Notes under the pieces: generated by a model
Told to the model about the DNA's origin: nothing
What the model saw: the letters and a program-made list of their open reading frames with translations, nothing else
The model's database searches: none
Part shown: one piece after another, positions 48,794-61,295 of the stretch
Numbering within the stretch: position 1 is the stretch's first letter
Layout: each line of letters opens with the position of its first letter
Position numbers and translations under genes: made by a program
Assembly: GCA_000827265.1 (NCBI GenBank)
Contig: KN834851.1
Location: 4,474 to 68,473 of the forward strand
Length of the DNA stretch: 64,000 nt
Direction: 5' to 3'
DNA from: Collybiopsis luxurians FD-317 M1
Taxonomy: Eukaryota; Basidiomycota; Agaricomycetes; Agaricales; Omphalotaceae

Positions 48794-48978
48794 TGTAAGA
48801 TCAGAGAGAGGCTTTCAGTCACGCAATAGAACTTGACTAGATGTATATTGAGAAGTACTACACGTGAAGAAAGAAAGCTAAAGAACGAGTAAGGGTAATA
48901 TGGTATTTATATGTCCGAACGAGTGTATATGTAATCATGCTGTAACATTGTATGTATCATAGAAGTGTAGGCCTTACA
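48794..48978 (-). repeat. 3' LTR of the chromovirus
   Basis: 185 bp, nearly identical to 58489-58673. Directly preceded on the element strand by the polypurine tract at 48979-48990. Confidence 0.93.
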
Positions 48979-48990
48979 CCCTCCCCCACC
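48979..48990 (-). other. Polypurine tract of the chromovirus
   Basis: On the minus strand GGTGGGGGAGGG abuts the TGTAAG start of the 3' LTR, the expected position for plus-strand priming. Confidence 0.75.
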
Positions 48991-49081
48991 AGATTGACCA
49001 TACAGTGTCAATTGACCACAGCTAGTTATGAGTTTTGCATATTAGATGTCTCTATGCAATAGTGTGTTGCAATGGATGACA

Positions 49082-50986
49082 TCATGTAGAATTCATAGTT
49101 ACATCTCCATTGGTTAATGAAGATGACACTTGGACAGTGGCCTGATCTGTAGCTGGTACTGTAGGAGCAATAGGGAAGAGTGTTGTACCTGGTTCTGGGT
49201 TAGAAGTATTGTTCTGGACTGTCCCATCAGCCAAGTAGAAATCATTGTCAATTCCTGCAGGGATAGTCCCTGATTGTATGACTGGGATCAGTTGTGTTTG
49301 AAGTGTTTGCATAGCAAGGGCCACTTCAGAATTTTTGGATGAGGCCTGTTGGATCCATATTGCTGCAAAGAAAGCAGTGTCATTGGCATCATTTATGGTG
49401 AAACCTTGATTGGCATAGAAGTGAGCAACATCAAGGACAGTAGCATTTTGTAGATCTGTATTAAATGGACCTGGCTCAGGTGCCGGTGATGTGATATCAA
49501 GTTGGTGTGCGTTCACCAAATCTCGATACTGATTGGTTTGAGCAAAGAGCTCCACAGATAATAATATGAATTTGTAATTATTGAGGGCAATTGAGCCCTT
49601 TTCAGGGGATGGGTTTTGGAGATAGACATTGTGTCTTCCTCGAATGGTCCTCATTGAGATCCCATTGTCAGATCTGACATAGACTCCAGTCATTCGACAT
49701 TGTGTGGGGTCAATTGCAATGTATTGGGCCCATTCAAGGACAGGCACTGTGCGGGAGGGAGTACCTTTGTTTTGGACTATGTCCAAGCTAGCCTGGGGAG
49801 TGTCTGCTATTTCTGCAGTAGTGGCAGTCATTTTCATGAACCTAGGTTCATAGAAATTGGCAAGTAGAGTTTTTTGTGCATCTGTGCGCTGTCCCACAGG
49901 GATCTTTTTGTAAGTGTATCTATGATTTTTAATCATGTTATAGAATGCAAATATTGGCTGTCCTTCTGGAAGGTCAAATTCTTTGAATTTCCCATAGTAA
50001 AACAGGACTCGGTCCACTGTTGTGGGTTCCGGCGGTTGTCCCTTTCCTTTTGGTATGATTACCTTTCCAATAGGAATTGGTTCCCCTTTTTGGTCATGCT
50101 GCTGAGCAATGGTTGCCGCAGTGCCATATCGTATGAAGCCATCACTGGCCAAATATGATCCATCTTCACGGACATGGGGTGTGGGGTTAGAGGCTGGTAC
50201 TGTAATACCATTGCCTTCAACCTGGGTTTCGTTGCCATTGACAACACTGTTTTCTGCAATGCGGCGGCACTTGGGTTGGTGATCTGAGTCTCTGATCTTG
50301 GTAATATGTTTGTCCATAGATTGGACTTGCCGGAGCAGCGAGTTGCGCTCAATCCGTAAGCAGTCAATCTCGCCTTTGAAATAGCGGACATCATCTGATG
50401 CGCAATTGAGATTGGCTTGTAGTTCTGAGCATTCAATTTGTACTGATTCCAATTTGTTTTTGTATAACTCCAGAGATTTATTAGATTCTCCAAGTTGTTT
50501 GGCTAGGGAGACTATGTCCTTGCCATTTTCATCTTTGGATACTGTTCCAAATTTGTGTTGGAAAAATTCCGAGTGTTGCTTCATGGCATTGAGCCAAGAT
50601 GGTGAATTTTCAATGTATGCCTCACCAAAATGGTGGTTAAAGGCTTTGCATATGGGGCATGCACTACTTGGGTGCACGACATTTTCAGATGAGTGGAAGA
50701 ATTCCCAGTCAGCCTGTACAGTAGGAGCTGTTGGGGTGGTAATTATTGTATTTCTGTAAGGGTTTGCATAAGCAGCAAAGAAGTTGTTAGAGCCCATCAT
50801 GGGCAGTGGTCCCTGGATTCCAAATGCATTGAATGCAGCGGGCACATTTTGCCCATTAAATGTTGGCACTTGGCCATTCAGATTTGGGGTAAACCCAAAT
50901 CCTTCTAGTTGATGTCCACTGTGGCCCGGTTGAGCCATATATGTGGATGATTCAATTTGTGTGCCATTCTGAGTGGTGTCAGACAT
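49082..50986 (-). CDS. Chromovirus ORF3: unknown 634-residue protein downstream of pol
   Basis: An intact ATG-to-stop frame (MSDTTQNGTQIESS...) between the end of gag-pol (51123) and the 3' LTR, outside the usual gag-pol organisation. A Gln/Gly/Asn/Pro-rich amino third is followed by HPSSACPICKAFNHHFGEAY (a possible CxxC...H metal site), a coiled coil (LAKQLGESNKSLELYKNKLE onward, then FKGEIDCLRIERNSLLRQVQ), a basic patch, and a compact domain with DRVLFYYGKFKEFDLPEG, VPVLEWAQYIAIDPTQCRM and GRHNVYLQNP. The tail is Thr/Pro-rich. No signal peptide or transmembrane helix is visible, so it is not envelope-like. At least three CGA codons (about 49525, 49640, 49692) are retained although CGA is widely lost in the adjacent pol. 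Function unknown; DNA or chromatin binding is a guess. Confidence 0.75.
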   Translation of the reverse strand: MSDTTQNGTQIESSTYMAQPGHSGHQLEGFGFTPNLNGQVPTFNGQNVPAAFNAFGIQGPLPMMGSNNFFAAYANPYRNTIITTPTAPTVQADWEFFHSSENVVHPSSACPICKAFNHHFGEAYIENSPSWLNAMKQHSEFFQHKFGTVSKDENGKDIVSLAKQLGESNKSLELYKNKLESVQIECSELQANLNCASDDVRYFKGEIDCLRIERNSLLRQVQSMDKHITKIRDSDHQPKCRRIAENSVVNGNETQVEGNGITVPASNPTPHVREDGSYLASDGFIRYGTAATIAQQHDQKGEPIPIGKVIIPKGKGQPPEPTTVDRVLFYYGKFKEFDLPEGQPIFAFYNMIKNHRYTYKKIPVGQRTDAQKTLLANFYEPRFMKMTATTAEIADTPQASLDIVQNKGTPSRTVPVLEWAQYIAIDPTQCRMTGVYVRSDNGISMRTIRGRHNVYLQNPSPEKGSIALNNYKFILLSVELFAQTNQYRDLVNAHQLDITSPAPEPGPFNTDLQNATVLDVAHFYANQGFTINDANDTAFFAAIWIQQASSKNSEVALAMQTLQTQLIPVIQSGTIPAGIDNDFYLADGTVQNNTSNPEPGTTLFPIAPTVPATDQATVQVSSSLTNGDVTMNST

Positions 50987-51122
50987 GTTTGTTCACAATA
51001 AAATGTGGTTTAGCTGGGGCAGGTTTAGGATACTGGGATTAGAATTGTCTGGTGCTATTTATATGTTAAGTGTGTGCCTTGTGTAATGCACAATGTAAGT
51101 GAGTTAGGCATTCTTTAATATT

Positions 51123-54100
51123 TTAATCTAGTATTTTTTTTGGAATAGTTTCCAAGTTTAGAGAAGTATTTTCTCGGGGTAGCTGTTTCCAATCTGGGAT
51201 ACCTTGGAGGTTTAGATATCTGTCAAGTGCGGCCAGGTCTTTGCACGTATTGTATGGTTCTGTGGTTATGTCACCTAAGTTCCATTGCACATGGAACATG
51301 AATTTACGGCCATCCCAGTGATGACCAATTATTTCATCTACAAGCCATTCAACATCGGATGGATCTCTGAAATCATATGGCTCAGCAATTGATCATTATG
51401 GAAACAGCGCATCATCATTTGGGTGATGTTTTCTTAGCAAGTTTACGTGGAAATTATTATGAATTCCTCGTTTTGTCAGTTCAGTTGGTAGACCAATTTG
51501 ATAGTTTGATGTTTCGGGGTTACATCCAATGATAGGGTAAGGTCCGACAAATTTTGGAAGTAGCTTAGATGCTCTCCCCCTTGGTAAATTGAGATTCTCA
51601 GTGGATATATACACCAAATCATTTATTTTAATATCAGGATCTGATCTACGCTGTTTATTGGCATGATGTGTTTGAAATATGCAAGCCTCAATGATTGAGT
51701 CATGTGCATTGGCAAGATGCTGTAGAGCTTTTTCAGCAAATTCATGTACGCCTGGTGCAATGTGTTGATCCTTAGGGATTTCCCTTATCATTGATGGCAT
51801 GTATCCACCATTGAGTTCAAATGGTGCATAACCAGTACTTTTATTTATGCTTGCATTGATAGCAAACTCTAACATGGGACATTTTTCTACCCAATTTTTC
51901 TGGTCAGCCTTGACTGTTGAGCATAATATTTGCCCAATAGATCGATTAGCGCATTCTGTGATTCCATCTGTCTGTGGATGGAATGATGTGGACATGAGGA
52001 GTTTTGCTCCAAGTAATCTGTTTACTTCACGCCACCAGCATGAAGTGAATTTTGGGTCTCGATCAGATACAATTGATTTAGGTAGGCCATGTAATCTGAC
52101 AATTTCTTTAATGAACAACCATGATAGTTGTGTTGCAGTGATGTTTGTATTTACTGGGATGACATGTATTCGAGATATCATTCTACAAATTACTACCCAA
52201 AGATAATTAAATCCTTGCAATTCAGGGAACGGACCGATAAAGTCCATGCCAATTGATTCCCATGGCTTCATCGGGATTGGCAGTGTATGCAGTTTACCTG
52301 CAGGTTTTTGATTTAATGTTTTCACTTGTTGGCATATGTTGCATGTCTTACAGAATTCTTCTATATGACCATTTACATGTGGCCACCAATACCATCGTCG
52401 TACATAATCAGAAGTGCGTTGTCCTCCAAAGTGACCAAGCACTTCATGAGCTTGTTCGGCAATAATGCCTCTGACACTTTTTCCATTGCAAGATTTACCT
52501 GCAGGGATGCAGAGAACCATTTCTCCACCTCGATTTTTAGTGTATATCAAATGTTCATCAATTATAAATGCTTTATGATCATCAGGATTGCTGATAATCT
52601 TTGAAAATAAGGGGTCATGACTATATAGTTGTTTGACCTCTTCAATAAATTCATCTTTTTCATGTGGGACTGAGATCAGATCAGTACCTTTGGGTCGAGG
52701 GTTGAATAAGGAAATTTCTTCCTCTTCTATTGGAAGTTGTGGAACTTCAGGTTGATCAGGTTCAGCATGAGTATTGAGTTCAATTGCTTCTCTGTCTCTT
52801 GACTCTTGATGCTCTTGAACCAAATGCTTATCTTTTGTATTTTTAATTCTTTCCGAATGGCGTAGAGCCATTAACTGTTCATGTATGATCTCTTGCAGAT
52901 GTCCCTGAGGCAGGTCATCTAAATTTCTATCAATGCATACATCCACATTTACATATTCATGTAACTTATGTGTGTCATTTGGGGTGTCAGATTCATAGTA
53001 GTGAGACAATGCATCTGCTACCTTATTTGTGATTCCTTTAATATAGCGTATATCAAAGTCAAATCTTGATAAGTACTCCAACCATTGTGCTTGTCAACTG
53101 GACAGTTTCTTTTGAGTTAGGAAGAATTCAAGTGCTTTGTGGTCAGTAACCACATGTATGCAATATCCAAGGAGTTTATCCTCCCATTTGAGGAGAGCTT
53201 CAAGTATGGCTAATGTTTCAAGCTCAAATACCCAATAGTGATGTTGAGCAGGTGTGAATTTTTTTGACATAAATCCTGCTGGTCGGCAAGTCTGCCAAGT
53301 TGGTCCTTGGCTGTACATGCAACCTATTCCAGACACAGAAGCATCACAGATGACCCATATTGGTTCATCTTTCTTAGAATCAATCGGTTTTAGGATTGGC
53401 GCTGAGACCGCCAATTGTTTGATATGTTCAAAGCATGTTTCATGCGTGGGTAACCATACAAATGGGGCACTGTTCTGAGTCATTATAGATAATGGACCAG
53501 TGTAATTAACTACATTTGGCATATAGGGTGCAATATATTGAACAAGTCCAAGGAATCGTTGAACATCATTGAATGTTCTAGGTGTGCGCCATTCATGTAT
53601 GCGTGTCATTTTGTCAGTATCAGCATGTATACCTCGATCATCAATTGCATGACCTAAACAGTCAAGTTTTTCAGCAAATAATTCGCATTTTTCATTTTTT
53701 AAATAGAATTTCTGTTTGCGTAATTGGTTGAGAACCTCTTTGAGATGATGTTCATGTTCTTCCAAGGTATTACTGAATATGAATATATTGTCAAGGTAGA
53801 CATGGACATATCATCCAATTATGTCTCGGAATATGAGTGTCATTACACATTGAAATGTTGCCAGAGCATTGCAATCCCCCTGCATCATTACATTGCTCAC
53901 ATATGTACCAAATACACATGCAAATGCAGTTTTCCGAATGTCACTGAGTTCATTTCAGATCTGTTCATACACATCGCTCATGTCAATTTTTGAGCGGTAT
54001 TTATGTTTTGCCACATCTGTACATATGTGGTCTTGATCAGGGAAAGGAGTTACATCCTTTACAGTATTTTCATTTCGTTGTCGGTAGTCTACTATAGTGT

Positions 54101-57100
54101 GAAGGGTACCGTTCTTTTTGGGTATGCACAGCATTGGTGCAGCCTGTGGTGTGGTCTCTTGTATCCACCATTTAGCTCGGGTATAGTGCCCAAGCTTGTC
54201 ACTTAATTGAGTTTTGAGGTAATCAGGGCAGCGCGGCATGTAGTAGTTGTACCGTCGCTGTTCATCAATCAATATGATTTTGTGATTAATTTCCCTTAAA
54301 GGTGGAAGAACTTCTGGTACTCCACTCAGCATATCTTTGTATTGATGTACAATTCATGCACGTAACATTGGGATTTGGTCATCATGATAAGGACCTTGCA
54401 TTGGGAGTGACAAAAAATCAATCTTTTCATTGTTCTGTATAGTATTTAACTGTTCCGATTTATTTTTAGGATTTGATTCATTGGCCATGTTGGTGTCATC
54501 AGTTTCAATTTCCTCTAGCGGAATATTAATTGATTGAATCAGCGAATTTTTTTGCTTCCTTGATTTGGATTTTGAGCACTGTCTAAGCATTTTCCTATTA
54601 TTATTAGTTGGTATTTGATTTTTTTGTTTTGATCAATGTAAGTTATTGGGCTCTAGGCTGTGGCTCACATGTGGAATATAGTTTGTATTTTCAATTGTGG
54701 GAATAATGGGATTTTCCATTTTGTGATTGTTTTCTCGCATAGTAGCTTGTTCCTATTTTTGTTCCGGAACTGATTTGCATGAAAATTCTTGTACTATCTC
54801 AACATAGTGGTCAAGATCATCTATAGAAATGTTTTTGACTTCTGGAGTCGCTGTTGGATTGTTTTCATCAAAATTTTCCAGTATTACCAGGAAACTTTGG
54901 GGTAAACTCCGTGCTGAATGAAGTAGTTCTTCTCGGAGATGTTGATTGTCAACCACTGTTTCAATTTTTACTGTATGTGATTTTGCATATGCATTCTCAC
55001 TTGACTCTTTCAAGTCGGGTAGTCATTTGGCACTTTGTGATGATTCTTTATGGCGGTAGTATTGATTCTGGCTTTCACGGCGCATTGCAGCATGTCGAAT
55101 AAATTCTGATGCATCCTCCCCCACTGACAATATGGGAGCAGGTTTGCCGCAAATCAAAATTTTGTCATTTTCAAAGTCCAGTTGTATTCCATGTTTGCGC
55201 ATAAAGTATGTGCCAACAATAGCATCATACCGGTCTACATTGACAATGTCAAAATATACATTGTCTTCAATACCTCCATATGATGTTTTTATAGTAGTAC
55301 CAAAATTGAATTTAGCTTTACTGCCTACTGTCCCTAATTGAAGGGAATGCTGATCAGCAAGTTGATGTACTTTGATATTTGCAATTCATACAAATCCTGG
55401 ATTAAGAGCTTCAATTGTACACCCTGAATCAAAGAGAGTAAATGCTTCTACTCCCCCAATCTTGATGAGTGCAGTTATAGGTTGTCGGCCCACAATGGGA
55501 CCTCTGTCTGGGCGTGATAATGGTCTACTTGACCTATGCATGATAGTTCCTGAGTCAGGATTTGGATCTGAATTTTCAGTTGCTGGTTGAGTTATTGCTG
55601 CCAGTCTGTCTTCATCCATCCAAAATGGATGGTTGAATGGGTCAAGTGTGGGGAATGACTCTGTGTCCCAATCATCTTCAATGCAAATGGTTGGGCCACA
55701 GTTATCCATTGGGTTTGGGTGAACTGAATCACTCTCATGCATATGACCTAGGAATTCACAGAATTCATCATCATTATACATATGTCCAACATAATCTTCT
55801 TCATAGGGCTCAAGTGCCCACTCACCTTCAGATTCATTATCGGAAGGATCTATATTTTCTGATGCTGGAATTGAATCCTCAGTCATTTTTTCTGTAGTTT
55901 CAGGAATTGGTTTGGGAGTGGTTCCCATCCCTTCATCCTGAATTGCATACAAGTGTGACTTGCCATGCCTCTCACATTTTGGATCATTTGCGAAATGGCC
56001 AGGTTTGCCACATGCATAACAAAGTTTGTGTGGCATTGTGTTTGATTTAACAGTAGGTTTGGTTGTGACATTAGAGTTGCTATTTACGGAAGGTTTTCCT
56101 GATGTAGTTGTATTTGGTTGTTGTATTTGAACTCCTGGTAGTGAGTTCATTGTTTTGACTAATTGAAGATTTTGCCCATTATGTGCAGCATTAGTGTTTC
56201 TGAATGAAGCTGAATTGTATGGAGTATTTCTCTGTTCACGCTTCAGTCGTTCTGTGAAGTAACTTGAATCTCTTGTTCCAAGTTGTCTGCGAGATGCAGA
56301 AATGTAATAATCTTCAAGAACTCGGTTGTCCTCAATTCGTTCCACGGCCTTAACCATAGTGGCTATTTTTGCATAATTGGGTACTGCTCCCCGGTCAATG
56401 AGTTTTTGTATGATTTCAATAGGGAGGCCATCCAAAAATCGTCTCCTGAAAGCATATGTATTTGGTGGTTGAGGCATTCTGGATGCCCAACGTACCAGTG
56501 TGGAATAATAATCCTTGACTCCCTTCAAAAGAGAGTATGTAACTGTTTCAAACATTTTAGTAGCTTGGTATACTGTGGCTGCTTGTACACATCAATCAAA
56601 TATGCCTAATACAGTTTCTTCAAATGTCCAGTTTCATTTTGTGCGGTGAGCACCAGCAACCTCATCATTGTACCAGTTCAAAGCCTTGTCTGTAAGAAAC
56701 ATTCCAAGGATCTGGACACGATAGACCTCATAATCGGGGCCACAGTAACGATTTACTTCCAGCCATTTTAGTATGCCCAGAAGCCACTGCTCAAATTTTT
56801 CAACGTCAGGTGCACCATTGTATGGTTCCGGATTTGGAACTTTGATATTTTTTATTCCTTCCAAGTTTGGAGCTGGTTTACTACAGTATTTGCATATTTG
56901 TCATTTGTAGACTCAGTGAACTTGGTGAGTCCATCTTTGACGACGGTCATCATCTGCTGATTTGGCTCTTAAGCCTTCTACCATTTTTCGGCGCATTTTT
57001 TGCCTTTTGCTTGCACTCAAATTTTGGGTTGGTTGAATTAAATCTTCTGCCCATAACTCATCTGAGGAAGGATATTCAGAGTCTGAATCTGAATCTGAGT

Positions 57101-58310
57101 AGTTTTCAGAGGACTTATCATCCCATGGTGTCTCCTTGCAGTGGTAACAATTTCTTTCACTTTTATTGCCTTTGGATGATCCAGCTTTACTAATATGTGT
57201 ATTAATTGGTATAACACCAGTATTTACTGTAGGTTGTATTAAATTTGGAGCAGGGCTCAATTGACCAGAACAGTCTTTTGCCCATACTTCTGCAGGTGTT
57301 GTAAGTTTATCGACAGGAAATCCATCTTCATTGAAACCAATTTGTTGGTCGGCAAATGCAGATACACTGCGTTGATAGAGATCTGAGTTTCTTTGATGTT
57401 GAATGGCAACTCGGCTTGCCCAATCCATCTGTCCATCATTCGGGCTTGGTCTTGGGGTTAATTCATGCTGAAGGTTCAATGAATTAGGTAATTCAATTTT
57501 AATTTTATTTGGTGAATCCCAAAATAATGGGCTTAGTAGAGCGGTTTGTCCCAAATTTGGGTATTGTCCCGGGTCACCATTTTTAAGTATTTGCCATTGT
57601 GGATGGGTTGCACTTGGGATGGGAGGAGGTCCTGTTGGTGGTACCACTGGTAACTTAGGAGGCAATGCCTTATGAAATGATATGGGAGAAATGTTTTGTT
57701 TTGGGATATTCGACAATTGTGTATTTCCCATATTTGTATTTGAGCCTATTAGGCCTTTCACATGGCTTAGAGTTTCATGCATATTCTGGAGGAAGTCTTC
57801 TGATTGTCTTTGAGTTACAGAGAACTCTTTGAATGCGTCGGACAATAGTTCTAACAATTCCATTGGATTTACATCGGGGGATTTACCCATTTGAGTTCCT
57901 CCTCCTGTTAGATTCTGAATTGAATCATTAATTTTAGCTTTCGCTGTCAATGACGGCAATCTTTTAGGTGTTGGCAGTTTCACTGTTCTTGAGCCTGTCC
58001 CTGACCCTGAAGAGTGTTGTGATAATATTGGGCTTGCCCGTTGTGAATATGGTTGGTGCCATGGATCTTCTTCTGGGGGCCATGTTAATGAAGACCCTGG
58101 CATTTGAGCTCCTTGTTTGCTGGATTCAGCTTGGGGCTTGTCTTCCTCAACAATGGGATTATAATTCGGCCAATCCAATGGCTGTACATTCCATAATAGG
58201 AATGGGTTGATAGGCAAAGCAACGTCGCCGTCATTATTTTCTCTGTCAGTTTGTCATCGCAATCTGCAACTCTGACTTCTTTCTGACCCAGTTCTCATAG
58301 GAGAACGCAT
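51123..58310 (-). pseudogene. Chromovirus gag-pol polyprotein, single frame with ~15 stop substitutions
   Basis: From the ATG at 58310 to the TAA at 51123-51125 is exactly 2395 codons in one frame, with no net frameshift. Order: Ser/Pro-rich gag leader, gag core (FEQWLLGILKWLEVNRY), CCHC-type knuckle CYACGKPGHF (about residue 764), protease FDSGCT (about 950), RT from about 1330 with YLDN at the YxDD site, RNase H (VICDASVSGIGCMY), integrase H2C2 (HEVLGH...CKTC) and DD35E (MDFIGPF, VSDRDPKF, TDGITE), and a chromodomain-like end (EWLVDEIIGHHWDGRKFMFH). Stops include TGA near 58255, 56913, 56634, 55386, 54354, 53955, 53813 and 53094, TAG near 54753, and TAA-TGA at 51393-51398. The second RT aspartate is lost (GAC AAT), so the enzyme is dead. 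Confidence 0.93.
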
Positions 58311-58488
58311 TGTACTCTTAGGTGAAAGAGAATAGTTTTATTTGAAGGTTTTAAGTTTATTTAGAAGAGTTTTCGGGAGTCCCAAATTGTTTATGTGTTT
58401 TGTATTTGCGAGAGGTTCGCATTTAGAATGTTTTACTTGTCCTCTAGACTCTACTACCTATGTAGCATATACTAGAAGTTCAAAAAAG

Positions 58489-58673
58489 TGTAAGATCGGA
58501 GAGAGGCTTTCAGTCACGCAATAGAACTCGACTAGATGTATATCGAGAAGTACTACACGTGAAGAAAGAAAGCTAAAGAACAAGTAAGGGTAATACAGTA
58601 TTTATATGTCCGAACGAGTGTATATGTAATCATGCTGTAACATTGTATGTATCACGGAAGTGTAGGCCTTACA
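58489..58673 (-). repeat. 5' LTR of the chromovirus
   Basis: 185 bp with TGTAAG...CTTACA ends. The sequence following on the element strand (CTTTTTTGAACTTC) is not an obvious tRNA complement; self-priming as in Tf1-type elements is possible but not shown. Confidence 0.93.
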
Positions 58674-58678
58674 GAATG

Positions 58679-60175
58679 TGATTAGGGTGAGGATGGAGGC
58701 CCAAGGGCAAGCAGGTCTTCCTTCAGGCAAGGGGTGTGCCAGATGTGGTTGATTTGAGCTGAGGTTGCTGATTCCTTGAAATGAAGAACTCCCATAAAGG
58801 ATTGGTATGTTTTTTTTTTGCTCAAATTCTGACTTGTTTTTCTCATTTTTCTCTCTCTCAGTGATTCTTTGGGTAAAATTATGACATTTTCTGTCTGGTT
58901 CAGTATGACGGGCTCTCTCCAGAAGCCAACTCTCTTCCCAAGAGACTATGCATATCAAGGGCAACAATTACTTGAGATAGTCTCCCCCTACCTCAGCTAT
59001 GCACCCTAGGCCTATCACACCTCCAAAATCCTCTCATCTTTGGCATGTATAGCTTGAGCACTGACTCAACTTCCATTCAAATCATCCTATCACAAACCTC
59101 AATGCACTTGAGTATCCTTTGCTCAACATCCCGAGAATGATTTAATGTCTATGGGCTGGTCAGAATATGAATTGTCAGAGCATGACAATTGCAACTATGG
59201 AGAATTGTGCAGATAAGACTGAAAGTTCCCAATTGATACTGTTCTTATCTTGTATCATCTGTTCTCTTGCTTTCCTCAATCAATTCATCTTCTACTTTTT
59301 CTTTCTTCAGTATTGTTGTTACATTTTGACTAATTCCATGTTGTACATTTTTTACTTTGGAAAATGCATTGGCTTTGACAAATGACAATGAGATTGTAAG
59401 CATCCGAACTCGTACCTGCCACGCACACAGCGCAGTGGCTCACCCCGCAAGTAAGCCTTGAAGTATGAAGACATTGATCATCCTTAGCATTGGTAGAGTG
59501 ATATGTTTACAAACTGACAATGCATCTTGAGCGGGAGGATATGTTTGAAGTATAGAAGACAATGGGAATGGTCCAGTATGCGAGTGGGACTATGGGGATA
59601 TCAGATTTCATTGAAGCTGATTCAATGCAACCAAATGGCTACTTAGTTGAACTATTGAAGGATGTCTGTTTCGAGCTCAATCAGCCTGCTCATTTATTTA
59701 CTATATAAGTACTCCAGTGTCCCCAGGTCGGTATTTGCAACAAAGACAGATGAGCACCTTTCTGCTAATGGCTCGATACATATCTCTTGCTATAAAAGGT
59801 AAATTTGGTCTGATTGATAACTACAACTAAAGTAAACAGTAGTCTCGCCAATATTAGGCATATTATTCACTTAGTTTGCTCATAGAACATTAATATTCTT
59901 CAATCAGATGTAGCAATGAAGATCGAAAACATGTTAAATGTGTCAAAAGTAAGTTTTAATGAGACACATTTTGCCGAGACTCGGCAAGTTAAGCTGTCAA
60001 GTGCCGGAAAAAAAGTTACTTTGCACACACTCATAATTACATTGTATTTAAGTGAAGGAAGCAAATCTGAAACAGCTATGGAATAAAAATGAGTACGGAG
60101 TGGCCGGACAGCTGATGGAGGCTATATTTTAGCAATCTCAACCAAAGGATTCCAGATATGATATACATATTATTG
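58679..60175. other. Non-coding stretch, nothing recognised
   Basis: Short frames only; no domain or splice-consistent gene seen. Confidence 0.4.
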
Positions 60176-60761
60176 TTGACCCAGAAGTGCAAACAAAATG
60201 CTGGTATAGAAAAACTTCTGTAATTCTCATACAATGAGCTCTAAATTTTGTCCGAATCTTCTTAAGACATTGGAAATCCATTGTGCAACTTCAAAGTTTA
60301 TGTTCCGGAATAGCGAGGTACCGGCGTCACCTTCAAAATGGCGGCAGAGAAGTGCAATGTGACATTCCGAATTTGTGACCCCCCAATATTTGGCAGGTCA
60401 GGCCAGGAAACTTCAACTTCTTGTACTTGCAGCCTTTCATGTTGGTTTCAATCTTCATATCCCTCCTATAAACTATGTCAGCTTACTTTGAAAATGCATA
60501 TTCATACAATGTTCGAATAATTTCCATCCACTCGGCACTTCCTTGTCCTTTTTCGAGGGATGTTCTTCCCAAGTTACACTGCTAGAAATGGCTACTTTCC
60601 TAATCATCAAAAATCCTGAAATTTTGCTGTACAACTTACTAAAATTCTGTGTTGACAGATCTTTGGATATACCATCCAAATAAAATGTTTGAAATGGATA
60701 GCTCAGAAATGAGAGTACAGGAAATGATTTGAGTACAATGTTGCACTTCCCGATTACCTTG

Positions 60762-60969
60762 TGTTGAGAATGTGCGAGAAGGTACTTACACATTCTAGGA
60801 GCGACTCAAGCAGTGCTCCATTGTTTTCTTAGTAATCTCTTTAAGTATTATTGAAATTAGTAGAATATTCTAGAAGTAGTTACTCTAGGTATAAAAGATG
60901 TACGTAGAGTAGCTAAACAATAAGAAGTTTCACTATTCCTGAAGTACTTGCCATAACCTTTTCTCAACA
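60762..60969 (+). repeat. 5' LTR of the gag-only copia-type element
   Basis: TGTTGAGAATG...TCTCAACA, with a TATA box (GTATAAAAG) at about 60889. Confidence 0.93.
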
Positions 60970-61072
60970 GGTTATGGGCCCCGGTGCCCTGTAACTCTCT
61001 CTTATCAAACTTCTCGCTTGCGTTGTATCTTTGTGATCCGCACTCCCACATATTCAGTACCAGAATTGTTCC

Positions 61073-61166
61073 GCCTGTGTGGCATACCTCCGCCTGTGTG
61101 GCATACCTTCGCCTGTGTGGCATACCCCTGCCTGTGTGGCTCACCCCTCTGCCTGTGTGGCATCCC
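61073..61166 (+). repeat. Short tandem repeat in the element leader
   Basis: Five copies of about 18-21 bp of the type CGCCTGTGTGGCATACCT, between the primer binding site and gag. Confidence 0.8.
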
Positions 61167-61295
61167 TGTGTTGTTTTTCTGTTGAGCTGTGTGCTCCAGA
61201 AGTCAAGTTCTTGCGTTGCATCCCCGTTTGCTGTGTGCTTCGGCTTGTGATCCGCATCCCCGGTTCTTTCCCCATTTGTCGATTTGGCGCCTAAC

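Larger units (their letters stand above)
48794..58673 (-). mobile_element. Full-length Ty3/gypsy chromovirus, TSD GAATG
   Basis: Two 185-bp LTRs (48794-48978 and 58489-58673) have TG...CA ends and GAATG outside each (48789-48793, 58674-58678). On the minus strand the order is LTR, gag-protease-RT-RNase H-integrase-chromodomain in one frame, a separate third ORF, polypurine tract, LTR. 9880 bp. LTRs differ at roughly 4 percent of sites, mainly transitions at CpG. The gag-pol frame is dead; ORF3 is open. Confidence 0.95.

Noticed and set aside
49082..50986. Envelope gene in the chromovirus
   Set aside because: No signal peptide, no transmembrane helix, no furin-like site. The position alone is insufficient.
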